This document shows, piece by piece, positions 1 through 8,790 of a stretch of 38,606 bases of DNA (the stretch's first letter is position 1; every line of letters starts with the position of its first letter). This stretch comes from a bacterium (GTDB taxonomy: Bacteria; Pseudomonadota; Gammaproteobacteria; Nevskiales; OUC007): positions 1 through 38,606 of the forward strand of contig JAAFAL010000012.1 of the NCBI GenBank assembly GCA_018222345.1, written 5' to 3'. A model generated the notes under the pieces. That model had not been told where the DNA came from and made no database searches. It saw only the letters and a list, made by a program, of their open reading frames with translations. Both the position numbers and the translations under genes were made by a program.

Positions 1-279
1 GGGCGCGAGTTGCGCAGCGCCGGAATTGTTTGAGCACGACGGGCAGTCGAAATACTCAGGATGTATTTCGACCAAGCCTCAGGCGCACACGCTTTTGCCT
101 ACTTTTGGCAAGACAAAAGTGGGTCGCCGCAGCCAGCGGCGAAACTTCACGTGGCGGTTGGCGCCAGCAACTCAAGCAACCTGAGCGTAGAACCAAAAAA
201 GAAGCCCGGCACAAACGCACCGGGCAACGGGGGTGGAGGGAGATATCCTCCGAGGGGGACTTGGTGTTTGGGAAGGTGC
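1..279. other. Non-coding left edge with hairpins
   Basis: I see no gene in this stretch. Reading frames through it are short and resemble no family I know. It contains two inverted repeats close together. One pairs about 98-107 with 114-123 (CCTACTTTTG against CAAAAGTGGG, one mismatch, 6-nt loop). The other pairs 125-130 with 136-141 (CGCCGC against GCGGCG). These look like dispersed intergenic repeat sequence. A terminator for the minus-strand gene to the right lies at 195-225. Confidence 0.6.
195..225 (-). terminator. Rho-independent terminator of the YHS gene
   Basis: Read on the minus strand, a GC-rich stem (GCCCGG at 225-220 pairing with CCGGGC at 209-204, 10-nt loop) is followed by TTCTTTTTT. 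It lies about 55 bp beyond the stop of the YHS-domain gene, which is a textbook intrinsic terminator arrangement. Confidence 0.8.
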
Positions 280-747
280 TTAGCGCTTACCGATCTCGGG
301 CCACTGCTGATCTGCTCGGGCAATGAAATCACCACGATTGGCGTCCCATTTTTCCTGAATAGATTCGGAATAATTCAGGTACAACTTGCCATCCACAATC
401 GACCAGGCTTCGGGGTCGATCTTGACTAGGTCGCCTTTGGCCACGGCGAAGGCACAATGGCCGCCGTATTGTGGCGCGTATTTTTCAGGGTCGGCCTCGA
501 ACTTGGCCAAGTGTTCGGCGTTGGCAAATTTCCACGTGGCACCGCTCCACTGCGCTGTGAAGTCGTCGCTGCCTTTTGTGGGTTGGCCTTCAGTGAAGTA
601 GGCCACCGTGTCGTAACCCTTGATGGCAGTGTCGCTAAACCAGCCAGTCCACACTTTGTAGTCGGCGGCTGCGGCGCCGGAAAACACCAGCGCAGCGCCG
701 ACAAGACCTGTGGCCAAGGCGGTTTGTAACTGTTTGATTAAATTCAT
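280..747 (-). CDS. YHS domain-containing secreted protein
   Basis: Protein of 155 residues with an N-terminal signal peptide (hydrophobic segment about 10-27, Ala-rich cleavage region near 24-28) followed by a YHS-type domain (about 44-104). The core reads GYDTVAYF near 44-51 and YGGHCAFAVAKG near 94-105. This resembles the family annotated as 'YHS domain-containing (seleno)protein', in which the residue at the Cys98 position is Cys or Sec; here it is an ordinary Cys codon. YHS domains are small, often metal-associated modules; the substrate is unknown. I chose the ATG at 747 because AGGAG lies 7 bases upstream and the signal peptide then begins correctly. An upstream in-frame ATG at 777 overlaps the stop of the preceding gene but has the weaker context. 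The gene is probably co-transcribed with the AhpD-like gene and ends at the terminator at 195-225. Confidence 0.85.
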   Translation of the reverse strand: MNLIKQLQTALATGLVGAALVFSGAAAADYKVWTGWFSDTAIKGYDTVAYFTEGQPTKGSDDFTAQWSGATWKFANAEHLAKFEADPEKYAPQYGGHCAFAVAKGDLVKIDPEAWSIVDGKLYLNYSESIQEKWDANRGDFIARADQQWPEIGKR

Positions 748-773
748 TATTAGGCTCCTGGGGTTGGGGGCTT

Positions 774-1361
774 TCATGCGGCGCTAAGATTGCTGGGCGG
801 TGTCCACGCGTGGCTGAGCGCGGCGTCGTCCAACGGTATGCCGACGAGTTGGCAGACGTAATTGCTAATCGTTTTCGAGGCGACAGCAACGATCACGTCG
901 AGCACATTGGCGCGGGTATAGCCGGCGCCTAGCATGCGTTGCAGGCTGTGCTGGGCGACGAAACCGCGGCCGATGACCAACTCGGCGGTGAAGCCGCGTA
1001 AGGTTTCAAGGCTGTCGTCGGGCAAATGGTTCCCGTCGCGCAGTGCGTTGACGATGCGTGCATCGACGCCATCGGCTTTTGCAGCTGCGCTGTGGCCGGC
1101 CATGCAATACGCACACTCGTTTTCGAAACTAGCGGTGAGAAACACCACATGTTGTTGCACGGCTGTCAGGCTGCTGCGCGCAGCGTTGATCTGGTGCAGG
1201 CTGGCATAGCTGTGCAGCGCGGCTGGCGACTCGGCCAGCACCCCGACCAAGTTAGGCACGCCCTTGCCTTCGCGTTCCAGCGCAGCCAGCATTTCGCGGC
1301 AGGCAGCAGGTGCCGATTCCGACGAATGCTTTTCAAATTCAATGGCTTGGCTGTTTGGCAT
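774..1361 (-). CDS. Carboxymuconolactone decarboxylase / AhpD-like protein
   Basis: Protein of 195 residues of the all-helical carboxymuconolactone decarboxylase/AhpD superfamily. The redox signature C83-x2-C86-x3-H90, preceded by Glu82, matches the AhpD-type catalytic motif used for disulfide/peroxide chemistry. This suggests a thiol-dependent peroxidase-type activity rather than true carboxymuconolactone decarboxylation. No signal peptide is visible, so it should be cytoplasmic. It ends 26 bp before the preferred start of the YHS gene on the same strand and is divergent from a LysR regulator, the usual geometry for LysR-controlled genes. The intergenic region 1362-1514 should carry both promoters. 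A near-palindrome around TGCA at 1439-1451 could be an operator, but that is weak. The true substrate is unknown. Confidence 0.85.
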   Translation of the reverse strand: MPNSQAIEFEKHSSESAPAACREMLAALEREGKGVPNLVGVLAESPAALHSYASLHQINAARSSLTAVQQHVVFLTASFENECAYCMAGHSAAAKADGVDARIVNALRDGNHLPDDSLETLRGFTAELVIGRGFVAQHSLQRMLGAGYTRANVLDVIVAVASKTISNYVCQLVGIPLDDAALSHAWTPPSNLSAA

Positions 1362-1514
1362 GCCGGCGGTTCCGATGGTCGTAGCGCGGCCTTGGCGCCG
1401 CTACTGTGAATCAATGCCACCACCCTACGCCCTGCATACTTGTGCATGAAGGCGCTCAGCGACCATAGTTGCCATTCCCAAATCGAATGAGCGCGGGCGG
1501 GCCCTGCGAAAATC

Positions 1515-2435
1515 ATGGATCGATTGAGCTGGATGCAATCCTTTGTACGTGCCGCCGAGACCGGCAGCTTTTCGGCCGTGGCGCGCGAGTTGGATACCAC
1601 CCAACCCACCGTGAGCAAACACGTCGCCAGCCTGGAGCGTTACCTGGGCGCGCGCCTGTTCAACCGCAGTACGCGCAATCTCACGCTGACCGACGAGGGC
1701 AGCCGCTACTACACCTACAGCCAGCGCATTCTCGAACAAATGCAGACCGCCGAAGCCGACATCCGCGGCGGCAGTGCCGAGGCCATTGGCGTGTTGCGGG
1801 TCAATGCGCCGGTGTCGTTCGGGCGCATGCACATTGCGCCGTACGTGCGCGAGTTTCTCGACGCCAACCCGCGGGTGCGGCTGGAGCTGGACCTGGCTGA
1901 CCGCTTCGTCGATATCATCGAAGAAGGCGTTGACGTTGCCGTGCGCATTGGTGAACTGGAAGACAGCGCCCTGGTGGCGCGACGCATCGGCGTTACCCAG
2001 CTCGACACCGTGGCCTCCCCGGCCTATGTGAAAGCACACGGCAAACCAGAGATACCCGGCGACCTCGAAAACCACGAATGCATTGTTTACAGCAGCCTGC
2101 GCCGCTCTAACGAGTGGCGCTTTGAAGGCCCGGATGGCTCGATTGTGCAGACCGTCGATGGCAACTTCCGCACCAACAGTTCCGAGGCCGTGTTGTCGTC
2201 GGTGTTGGCGGGTGTCGGCATTGCGGTAACGCCCTGCTGGATGATTGCAGACGCCCTGGAGGCCGGCAAACTGGTCTCGCTGCTGCCCGATTACGCACCG
2301 CGCCCAATGCCCATTCAAGCCGTGTTTCCGTCCAACCGCCATATGTCGGCCAAGGTTCGCAAGTTCGTTGAGTTCCTCGGCGATGTCTTCGCGCGCGACG
2401 ATGTTGGCGTGCATGGCACGGCACGCGCTGCGTAG
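1515..2435 (+). CDS. LysR-family transcriptional regulator
   Basis: Protein of 306 residues, normal LysR length. The N-terminal winged helix-turn-helix (about 4-62) contains the family pattern: FVRAAETGSFSAVAREL, then TTQPTVSKHVASLE, then GARLFNRSTR. The rest is a type 2 periplasmic-binding-like effector domain (about 90-300). It is transcribed divergently from the AhpD-like/YHS pair, so the likely target is that pair plus itself. The effector cannot be read from the sequence. Its stop codon TAG (2433-2435) overlaps the first bases of the inverted-repeat element that begins at 2434, so the element fixes the 3' end of this gene. Confidence 0.93.
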   Translation: MDRLSWMQSFVRAAETGSFSAVARELDTTQPTVSKHVASLERYLGARLFNRSTRNLTLTDEGSRYYTYSQRILEQMQTAEADIRGGSAEAIGVLRVNAPVSFGRMHIAPYVREFLDANPRVRLELDLADRFVDIIEEGVDVAVRIGELEDSALVARRIGVTQLDTVASPAYVKAHGKPEIPGDLENHECIVYSSLRRSNEWRFEGPDGSIVQTVDGNFRTNSSEAVLSSVLAGVGIAVTPCWMIADALEAGKLVSLLPDYAPRPMPIQAVFPSNRHMSAKVRKFVEFLGDVFARDDVGVHGTARAA

Positions 2436-2707
2436 GGAATTTCTGATTGAATCGCGCGAACCGCGTTCGCGTCCTGAAAAGTGCTGATGCAAGGCGGGTG
2501 GCGCAGCGCCGTAGTCATTCTACGGCCAAGCCGCCCAACGCTGTCAGCAGCACTTTTCAGGCCGAACCCCGCAGGGGCCGGGCCTTTCCGGCCGCCTGAC
2601 GGCGTCACTCGTCGTTCGTGTGGAATGACCACAAGTCTCTCCTCGTTCCTTGCCAGTCAGCCGGAAAGGACTCCGGCGCGGCCGCTCGATTCAATCAGAA
2701 CTTCCCT
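2434..2707 (-). mobile_element. MITE-like inverted-repeat element, copy 1
   Basis: A 274-bp element bounded by terminal inverted repeats of about 20 bp (AGGGAATTTCTGATTGAATC on the left; the right end read in reverse is AGGGAAGTTCTGATTGAATC). TA lies just outside both GGG/CCC ends, which could be a 2-bp target duplication. Inside are nested inverted repeats: CCTGAAAAGTGCTG near 2473-2486 pairs with its complement near 2551-2565, and TGTGG/CCACA lies near 2620-2635. It is about 90% identical by eye to the element at 23801-24075, in the opposite orientation. It encodes no transposase. An open frame of about 80 codons across it is conserved between copies, but it looks like a by-product of the repeat. 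I cannot assign a named IS family. Confidence 0.8.
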
Positions 2708-2778
2708 AGGCCAACTGCGCTAGTCTGTACCCAAATTGATCGCCGCGGCCATTGCACGCGGCATCCACAGGATTGACC

Positions 2779-5517
2779 ATGTTTGCATTGCGCACCCTGC
2801 CCCTTGCGGGCATTTTTTTGGCTTTGGCAGCTTGCCAGGGCGAACAAGCCACCGACACATCGGCTGCGCCTGCCAGTGATGCGGTCGTCGCCACGCCGGC
2901 CATCGCCGTGGCCGACCAGGCGCCCAAGGGCTCATTGGGCACCGCAGTCTTGCCCACGGCGTACGACCTGCATATTCAAATCGTTCCCGACGAGCCAGGC
3001 TTTTCGGGTGATGTCAGCATCAAACTCAACTTGCGCGCCGCCACCGACCGCATCCACTTGCATGGCAAAGGCCTGGACGTTGGCGACATCACGCTTGAAA
3101 CCGTCAACCAGTCGCTGACCGGCACTTGGGATCAGGTCGATGCCGAGGCCGGCATCGCCACCATCCGCCTCAGCGACACCGCGCAACCCGGCAGCGCCAC
3201 GCTGGCGATGCGTTACTCCGGCACATTCAACGGCTCACTGGAAGGCTTGTACAAGGTCGAAGAAGCCGGCAAGGCCTACGCCTACACCCAGTTCGAGGCG
3301 ATCTCGGCGCGGCTGGCCTTCCCCGGTTTTGACGACCCGCAATTCAAGACGCCGTTCAGCATTGCTGTAACCGGCGACCCCAAGCACGTCATCATCACCA
3401 GCACGCCGTTGGTGGAGCAAACCCCAGCAGGCAACGGTTTGGCGCGCAGCCAGTTCGCCACCACCAAGCCGCTGCCGACCTACTTGCTGGCCTTTGCGGT
3501 CGGCCCGCAAGACCTTGTCAATGCGCCCGACCTGCCGCCCACGACCATTCGCGATCGCGCCATCCCGTTCGAGGCAGCGGCCGCCGCCGGCAAGGGCCAG
3601 CAACTGGCTTACGCCATTGAGCACACCCAGCCCATTCTCGAGGCGCTGGAGGCGTACTTTGCCGTGCCCTACCCGTACAAAAAGCTCGGCATTATCGCCG
3701 CGCCGGACTTTGCTGCAGGGGCCATGGAGAACGTCGGCGCCATTCTCTACCGCGAGCAATTGCTGCTGCTGGACGAAACTTCCAGCTTCCAGCAACGCCG
3801 TTTTTACGGCCTCGTGCATGCGCATGAGCTGGCCCACCAGTGGTTCGGCAACCTCGTCACACCCAAGTGGTGGGACGACATCTGGCTCAACGAGGCGTTC
3901 GCCACCTGGATGGGCAACAAGGCCGCCGATGCCTGGCAGCCGGAGTTCCAGTTTGCCCGCCGCACTCAAAGCGGTGCGCTGCGCGTCATGGCCATCGACA
4001 GCCTGGCCTCGGCGCGGCAGATCCGCCAGCCGGTGCTCAGCAACAACGACATTGCCAACGCCTTTGATGGCATTACCTACCGCAAAGGCGGCGGCGTGCT
4101 GAGCATGTTCGAAAACTACCTGGGCGAGGACAAATTCCGCGACGGCGTGCGCCTGCACATGCAGCGCTTTGCTGATGATGTGGCCACCACCGACGACTTC
4201 ATGCGCAGCCTAGCCGATGGCAGCGGCAAGCCCGAGGTTGTGCCGGCATTTCGCAGCTTTATCGACCAACCCGGCGTGCCGCTAGTCGAAGCCACGCTGC
4301 GGTGCGACGACGGCAAAGCGGCGGTCACGCTCAAGCAATCGCGCTTCCGCCCGCTGGGCTCGTCCATCAAGCCCGGCCAGCAATGGCAAATTCCGGCCTG
4401 TGTGCGCGTGATCAAGGCTGGCGCTGCGAGCAAGCAATGCACGCTGATCGATGCCATCGAGCAATCCATGCCGTTGGATAGCTGCCCCGACGCCATCGTG
4501 CCCAACGCTGACGGCGCCGGCTATTACCGCTGGACGCTGGACTCCGAAGGTTGGGCTGCCACCTTGGCGAATCTGGACACGCTCAACGTGCGGGAGCAAT
4601 TGTCGCTAGCCGACAGTGTCACCGCGGCATTTGAAGCCGGAGAGATCTCGGCCGCGACTTTGGCCGATGCCTACGCCGCGTTGAGCACGCAACCGGCGTG
4701 GGATGTCGTCACGGCGCCGCTAGGCGACCTGGAAAAACTCATCGGCAATGTGGCTGACGAGGGCGCAGCCGACGCCATCCGGCAATGGATGCGCAACACT
4801 TACGCGCCTCGGCTGGCCGCCATCGGCTTGGTTGGCGACAGCGACGCCGACGCGCAAGACGCCAAAAGCACGGCGCTGTTGCGTGAGGCTCTGGTCGAGC
4901 ATTTGGTGATTGACGCTGCACACGCCGAACTAACCAAGACATTGGCCCAGCAGGCGCGCGACTATCTCGGCAACGGCAAGCGCTTGAGCCCCGATGCCAT
5001 CAACCCCGACCTCGTCGCAACCGCGCTACGGGCCGGCGTGCTGGAATACGGCAAGGACTTCGCCAATAAGCTGGTGGTGGCGCTGAACAACAGCACCGAT
5101 GCCGTGCTGCGCCAGCGCGTGCTGCAGGCCTTGTCGTCGGCCAAGGACGATGCCATCTCTGCTATCCCGTTGGAATTGGCACTGACCGACAAAGTGCGCG
5201 ACAACGAAGTGCGCACGCTACTGCGCAACCAGTTCGCCAACCCCGCAGCACGGGCGCAAGCGTGGACGTGGCTGCAAGCCAATCTGGATGGCGTGATTGA
5301 GCGCGTGCCGGTGTGGAACCAAGGCGACATCGTCGCCCTGCCACACGACTTTTGCAGCGCCAAGCGCAAGCAGGAACTGCAGGACTTCTTCGGCCCCAAA
5401 GTCGATGAACTGCAAGGCGGGCCGCGCGACTTCGCCTTGGCCGTGGAGCAGATCGAATTGTGCGTCGCCTTGAAAGCCAAGGTGGGCGACACGCTCGAAG
5501 CAGCGTTTTCCGGCTAA
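2779..5517 (+). CDS. M1-family metallo-aminopeptidase, lipoprotein
   Basis: Protein of 912 residues with the full M1 (gluzincin) signature. The substrate N-terminus-binding GAMEN motif is at 314-318. The zinc site HELAH is at 349-353, with the third ligand Glu372 exactly 18 residues later (LNEAF). The N-terminus is a lipoprotein signal peptide ending LALAAC, so the mature enzyme should be anchored through this Cys in the periplasm or outer membrane. The C-terminal third looks like the helical ERAP1-like domain. It removes N-terminal residues from peptides, presumably for peptide nutrition. I chose ATG 2779 because AGGA lies 7 bases upstream and the lipobox is then correctly placed; a TTG/ATG nine codons earlier is less likely. 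A membrane-protein gene follows after 7 bp. Confidence 0.93.
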   Translation: MFALRTLPLAGIFLALAACQGEQATDTSAAPASDAVVATPAIAVADQAPKGSLGTAVLPTAYDLHIQIVPDEPGFSGDVSIKLNLRAATDRIHLHGKGLDVGDITLETVNQSLTGTWDQVDAEAGIATIRLSDTAQPGSATLAMRYSGTFNGSLEGLYKVEEAGKAYAYTQFEAISARLAFPGFDDPQFKTPFSIAVTGDPKHVIITSTPLVEQTPAGNGLARSQFATTKPLPTYLLAFAVGPQDLVNAPDLPPTTIRDRAIPFEAAAAAGKGQQLAYAIEHTQPILEALEAYFAVPYPYKKLGIIAAPDFAAGAMENVGAILYREQLLLLDETSSFQQRRFYGLVHAHELAHQWFGNLVTPKWWDDIWLNEAFATWMGNKAADAWQPEFQFARRTQSGALRVMAIDSLASARQIRQPVLSNNDIANAFDGITYRKGGGVLSMFENYLGEDKFRDGVRLHMQRFADDVATTDDFMRSLADGSGKPEVVPAFRSFIDQPGVPLVEATLRCDDGKAAVTLKQSRFRPLGSSIKPGQQWQIPACVRVIKAGAASKQCTLIDAIEQSMPLDSCPDAIVPNADGAGYYRWTLDSEGWAATLANLDTLNVREQLSLADSVTAAFEAGEISAATLADAYAALSTQPAWDVVTAPLGDLEKLIGNVADEGAADAIRQWMRNTYAPRLAAIGLVGDSDADAQDAKSTALLREALVEHLVIDAAHAELTKTLAQQARDYLGNGKRLSPDAINPDLVATALRAGVLEYGKDFANKLVVALNNSTDAVLRQRVLQALSSAKDDAISAIPLELALTDKVRDNEVRTLLRNQFANPAARAQAWTWLQANLDGVIERVPVWNQGDIVALPHDFCSAKRKQELQDFFGPKVDELQGGPRDFALAVEQIELCVALKAKVGDTLEAAFSG

Positions 5518-5524
5518 CTAAGAA

Positions 5525-6175
5525 ATGAATCGCGACCTGAACCTGCTGCTGATCGCCTTCGCGGCGATCTGCGCCGGCGTGCTGGCGTGGGCGCCGGGCG
5601 ATGCCGGGCGGCAAATGTTGGGGCTGATGCTCGGCTTCCACGCCGCGTTGCTGGCAATCGCCATGCTGCGCGGGCATCGCCACTGGCTGCGCTGGTGGCT
5701 GTTCCTGCTGCCGGTCTCGGTGCTGCAGATTTTCCCCGACGCCATGCTGGCTGGCGCGATGGGCAGTTTGCGCTTTGCGCCCGCCGATGTGCCACACATC
5801 GGCGCCGTGCCGGTGTTCATGGGCGGCCTATGGCTGATTCCATTGTTAATCATCGGCTTGGTGGCTGACCAAACCCGCAGCGGCTTGGGCAATGCCGGCA
5901 GCATGCTGCTGGCAACGGGGCTGGGTTTATTGCTGTTTGCAATCGCCGAATGGATGGCTTGGTACATCCCCATCTGGCATGCGGTCGGCGTGGCCAGCAC
6001 CTGGCATGTCGCGCATTACGTGCTGCTGCCCGAGGCGTGGCTATGCGCCACGGTTGTAATGCTGGAACGCAGCACCCGTGGTTACGGCTGGCCAACGCGA
6101 TTGGCCTGTGCGCCTTTGATTGCGCTGAGCTATGCCGGCGCCCTGGCGGTGTCGTTTTGGTGGCTAGAAACATGA
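5525..6175 (+). CDS. Polytopic membrane protein of unknown function
   Basis: Protein of 216 residues that I do not recognise. It has about six or seven hydrophobic segments (roughly 6-22, 31-48, 56-69, 97-114, 124-151, 165-175 and 192-214) and is unusually rich in Trp and His near the membrane borders, for example around IPIWHAVGVASTWHVAHY. No catalytic motif is evident. It starts 7 bp after the stop of the M1 aminopeptidase with only a weak Shine-Dalgarno sequence, so it is probably translated from the same mRNA. A partner of the peptidase, such as a transporter, is possible, but nothing in the protein itself shows it. Confidence 0.7.
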   Translation: MNRDLNLLLIAFAAICAGVLAWAPGDAGRQMLGLMLGFHAALLAIAMLRGHRHWLRWWLFLLPVSVLQIFPDAMLAGAMGSLRFAPADVPHIGAVPVFMGGLWLIPLLIIGLVADQTRSGLGNAGSMLLATGLGLLLFAIAEWMAWYIPIWHAVGVASTWHVAHYVLLPEAWLCATVVMLERSTRGYGWPTRLACAPLIALSYAGALAVSFWWLET

Positions 6176-6181
6176 CCTAGC

Positions 6182-6227
6182 CCGATCCTGCGCCAGCCAC
6201 CTCGCATCACGTGAAACATTCGGGCTA
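6182..6227. repeat. Partial copy of the CACGTG-type dispersed repeat
   Basis: In the 60-bp gap between two convergent genes, 6204-6227 contains ATCACGTGAAACATTCGGGC followed by TA. It closely matches the right end of the inverted-repeat element at 12142-12389 (ATCACGTGAAACATCCAGGC). The bases before it (CGATCCTGCGCC) also match the sequence inside that element (CGACCCTGCGCC). It looks like a truncated copy. Whether it acts as a terminator between the convergent genes is unknown. Confidence 0.55.
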
Positions 6228-6235
6228 CAGGCAAC

Positions 6236-7054
6236 TCAGCGGCGGCGCGGGCCCTTGCGCTCGGGCGTTTCAGGCTCGGGTTCGCCAGCGCTGGCTGGCC
6301 GCGCCATGTCGGCTGGAATTTCATCCAGCGCCAATGACAGCTCCTCGTCGCCATCCTTGCGCTGCTCCACCCGCACCGGGATGTAGCCCAGCTCCGGCGA
6401 CAACCAGAACAACGTGGTCTTGCGCGGGTCCTTGATGCGCTCGACGCGGATGGCGTCCAACTCACCGGCGGGCGTTTTGACCCGCTCGTAACCCATTACC
6501 TGCAAGGTGTAGGTCTTGATGCGGTCGTCCTCAACCATAGTGAAGCCGCGCGGCTGCTTTGGCAGCGTGCCGGCTGGCTTGTTGTTGACGACGAAGTCGC
6601 GCACGGCGATCTGAATCAGTAGGCGATCCATCGCTGACTCAGGCAAGGGGCGCACCTGCTCGCCAGGGCCGCGTACCTTGCTGGCGTCCTGATCAAAGCG
6701 AAGCACGTAGTTGTCTTCGGCCTTGTCAGCGCGGGTAAAGCTGTACTGCTTGGGCAGAATCTCGCCGTCGGCGACACAAAAGTCGCTGACTTCGGTGAGT
6801 TGGCCAATAAACAGCCGCGCCAAACCAACGGGCTTGGCGTTGTAGCGGTATTGATAACAATCACTGCCTGTCGCCTCGGTGAGCGCGAAGTCGGCGTAGC
6901 CCAGCGTCAGCGGCCCGCGCGACAGCTTGTAGCTGGCGGCCCAAGGCGCAAACGCATCGGCCTCCGGCGCTGGCTGCGTGGGCGTCTGGCTCAGTGCAAG
7001 TGTAGGCAATGTCAGCAGCAGTGCGGCTGCCAGCAGTTTATTGGTTGTTTTCAT
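6236..7054 (-). CDS. DUF3108 family periplasmic protein
   Basis: Protein of 272 residues with a Sec signal peptide (MKTTNKLLAAALLLTLPTLA...) followed by a DUF3108 domain covering most of the length. Typical stretches are YKLSRGPLTLGYADFAL near 43-60 and a C-terminal part describing a beta-rich fold (TLFWLSPELGYIPVRVEQ). The function of the family is not established; it is a predicted periplasmic protein often found next to purN. I chose ATG 7054, whose A is also the last base of the purN stop (TGATG), so the two are translationally coupled. The C-terminus is Arg/Pro rich (PERKGPRRR). Confidence 0.88.
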   Translation of the reverse strand: MKTTNKLLAAALLLTLPTLALSQTPTQPAPEADAFAPWAASYKLSRGPLTLGYADFALTEATGSDCYQYRYNAKPVGLARLFIGQLTEVSDFCVADGEILPKQYSFTRADKAEDNYVLRFDQDASKVRGPGEQVRPLPESAMDRLLIQIAVRDFVVNNKPAGTLPKQPRGFTMVEDDRIKTYTLQVMGYERVKTPAGELDAIRVERIKDPRKTTLFWLSPELGYIPVRVEQRKDGDEELSLALDEIPADMARPASAGEPEPETPERKGPRRR

Positions 7055-7707
7055 CACACAGCTTCGACTTGCAGCGGCGCAAGGTGTTCCACGCCGTCAA
7101 ATAAAAAACCCCGAGCCGCCGGCTGCAAGCGGCCTTGCGCCAACCAGCGCAGCACTTGCGGATAAATGCGCAGCTCCACTTCGCGCATCACGCGTTCGGC
7201 CAGTATCTCCGGCGTGTCGTCAGCCTGCACCGGGCAGCGGCCCTGAAGCACGACCGGCCCGCCGTCGAGCTCGGCCGTCACAAAATGCACGCTGGCGCCC
7301 GCCTCGGTATCGCCGGCTTCGATGGCTCGGGCGTAGGTGTTCAAACCCCGGTATTTGGGCAGCAAGGACGGATGGATGTTGAGCATGCGGCCGGCAAACT
7401 GCGCGATGAAATCCGGCGTGAGGATGCGCATGAAGCCTGCCAGCAAAATCACATCGGCCTCAAACTGCTCAATGGCGGCGGCCAATGCGATGTCAAAGGC
7501 GGCGCGGGACTCAAATTCGGTGTGGTCGATGGTGGTCGCCGGAATGCCGGCATCAGTCGCGCGTTGCAGGCCCGCTGCACCGGGCCGATTGCTGATAACG
7601 CCGACAATTTGCGCATCAACATCGTCGTCGGCGCAGGTATCGATCAGGGCTTGCAGGTTGCGCCCGGTGCCCGAAATCAGCACCACCACGCGTAGTGGCT
7701 TGCGCAT
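7054..7707 (-). CDS. purN: Phosphoribosylglycinamide formyltransferase
   Basis: Protein of 217 residues. It transfers the formyl group of 10-formyltetrahydrofolate to glycinamide ribonucleotide (GAR) to give FGAR, the third step of purine synthesis, in the cytoplasm. Catalytic residues are present: N110 and H112 in NIHPSLLPKYRG, and D148 in ELDGGPVV. The N-terminal substrate loop is SGTGRNLQAL, a mild variant of the usual SGxGSNLQ. Its ATG overlaps the purM stop by one base (TGATG), so purM and purN are coupled, and the DUF3108 gene follows with the same kind of junction. Confidence 0.97.
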   Translation of the reverse strand: MRKPLRVVVLISGTGRNLQALIDTCADDDVDAQIVGVISNRPGAAGLQRATDAGIPATTIDHTEFESRAAFDIALAAAIEQFEADVILLAGFMRILTPDFIAQFAGRMLNIHPSLLPKYRGLNTYARAIEAGDTEAGASVHFVTAELDGGPVVLQGRCPVQADDTPEILAERVMREVELRIYPQVLRWLAQGRLQPAARGFLFDGVEHLAPLQVEAV

Positions 7708-8738
7708 CAGACCAATTCGACGCCGTCACCCGCCACCAATTCGCCAATTGCCCAGGCCGGCGTGCCATCGGCCTCGGCAGCGGCGATGACGGCGCCAGCT
7801 TGATCCTGCGGCACTGCCAGCACCATGCCGATACCGCAATTGAAGGTGCGGTGCATTTCGTCCGTTTCGATATTGCCGGCCTGTTGCAGCCACTGGAACA
7901 GCGCGCTGCGCGGCCACGCGTCCAGCGTGATTTTGGCGCCAATCCCATCGGGCAGCGAGCGGGGAATATTCTCCTGCAAACCACCACCGGTGATATGCAC
8001 CATGGCGCGAATATCGAACTGCGCCAGCAAAGCGTGCACCAATTTCACATAGATGCGCGTGGGCTCGAGCAGCAGCCTGCCTAGTGGCTGGCCACCGCCT
8101 TCAAGCGGCTGGTCCAGATCAACACCAGAATGCTCGATGAGCTTGCGCACTAGCGAGAAGCCGTTGGAATGCACGCCGGATGAGCCCAGGCCCACCAGCA
8201 CATCGCCCGGTGCCGCGCGGTTGCCGTCCAAAATCTTGGATTTTTCGACAATGCCTACGCAAAAGCCGGCCAGGTCGAAGTCATCACCGGCGTACATGCC
8301 CGGCATTTCAGCGGTCTCACCACCCACCAAAGCCGCGCCAGCCTGGCGGCAACCCTCGGCAATGCCGGTGATGACGCGCGCTGCGGTTTCGGGCTGCAGT
8401 TTGCCGGTGGCGTAGTAGTCGAGGAAGAACAACGGCTCGGCGCCGCCGACCAGGATGTCGTTGACACACATGGCCACTAGGTCGATGCCGACCCCGTCCA
8501 GCCAGCCCACATCCAGTGCCAGCTTCAATTTGGTGCCAACGCCGTCGGTGCCGGATACCAGCACCGGTTCCTTGTAGCCCTTGGGGATTTCGAACAAGGC
8601 GCCAAAACCGCCTAGACCGCCCAGCACTTCGGGCCGGCGGGTGGCCGCCACGGCGGGTTTGATGGCATCAACCAGCGCATTGCCGGCGTCGATATCAACG
8701 CCCGCGTCGCGGTAACTCAGTGATTCGCCTGCAGACAT
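7707..8738 (-). CDS. purM: Phosphoribosylformylglycinamidine cyclo-ligase (AIR synthetase)
   Basis: Protein of 343 residues, normal for PurM. It uses ATP to close FGAM to aminoimidazole ribonucleotide (AIR), step five of purine synthesis. Recognisable blocks are the ATP-binding [10 protein letters not shown] near 64-73, [35 protein letters not shown] and [14 protein letters not shown]. It is the first gene of purM-purN-DUF3108 and is divergent from the DUF2066 gene. On the minus strand GATACAAT lies about 80 bp upstream near 8819-8826 and may contain the -10 of its promoter. An ATCCCCC/GGGGGAT hairpin at 8791-8811 lies in the leader. Confidence 0.97.
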   Translation of the reverse strand: MSAGESLSYRDAGVDIDAGNALVDAIKPAVAATRRPEVLGGLGGFGALFEIPKGYKEPVLVSGTDGVGTKLKLALDVGWLDGVGIDLVAMCVNDILVGGAEPLFFLDYYATGKLQPETAARVITGIAEGCRQAGAALVGGETAEMPGMYAGDDFDLAGFCVGIVEKSKILDGNRAAPGDVLVGLGSSGVHSNGFSLVRKLIEHSGVDLDQPLEGGGQPLGRLLLEPTRIYVKLVHALLAQFDIRAMVHITGGGLQENIPRSLPDGIGAKITLDAWPRSALFQWLQQAGNIETDEMHRTFNCGIGMVLAVPQDQAGAVIAAAEADGTPAWAIGELVAGDGVELV

Positions 8739-8790
8739 GGCGCGCGTTCCTGCATTGCATCTGGAGTGTGTGGCGCGGGGCCAACGAACA

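Noticed and set aside
195-225. Possible attachment site or origin at the left edge
   Set aside because: The symmetric sequence is fully explained as an intrinsic terminator with a U-run for the minus-strand gene.
1425-2492. 355-codon open frame on the minus strand opposite the LysR gene
   Set aside because: Shadow of the LysR gene; no motif, no signal peptide, unusual composition (very His/Arg rich).
2481-2723. 80-codon frame conserved in both copies of the 275-bp element
   Set aside because: Similar peptides appear in both copies, but simply because the DNA is repeated. There is no ribosome-binding site or codon-level sign of selection that I can see, and the frame runs past the element end into flanking DNA.
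3235-4158. 307-codon minus-strand frame within the M1 aminopeptidase
   Set aside because: It covers the conserved zinc-binding region in antisense and has no recognisable features.
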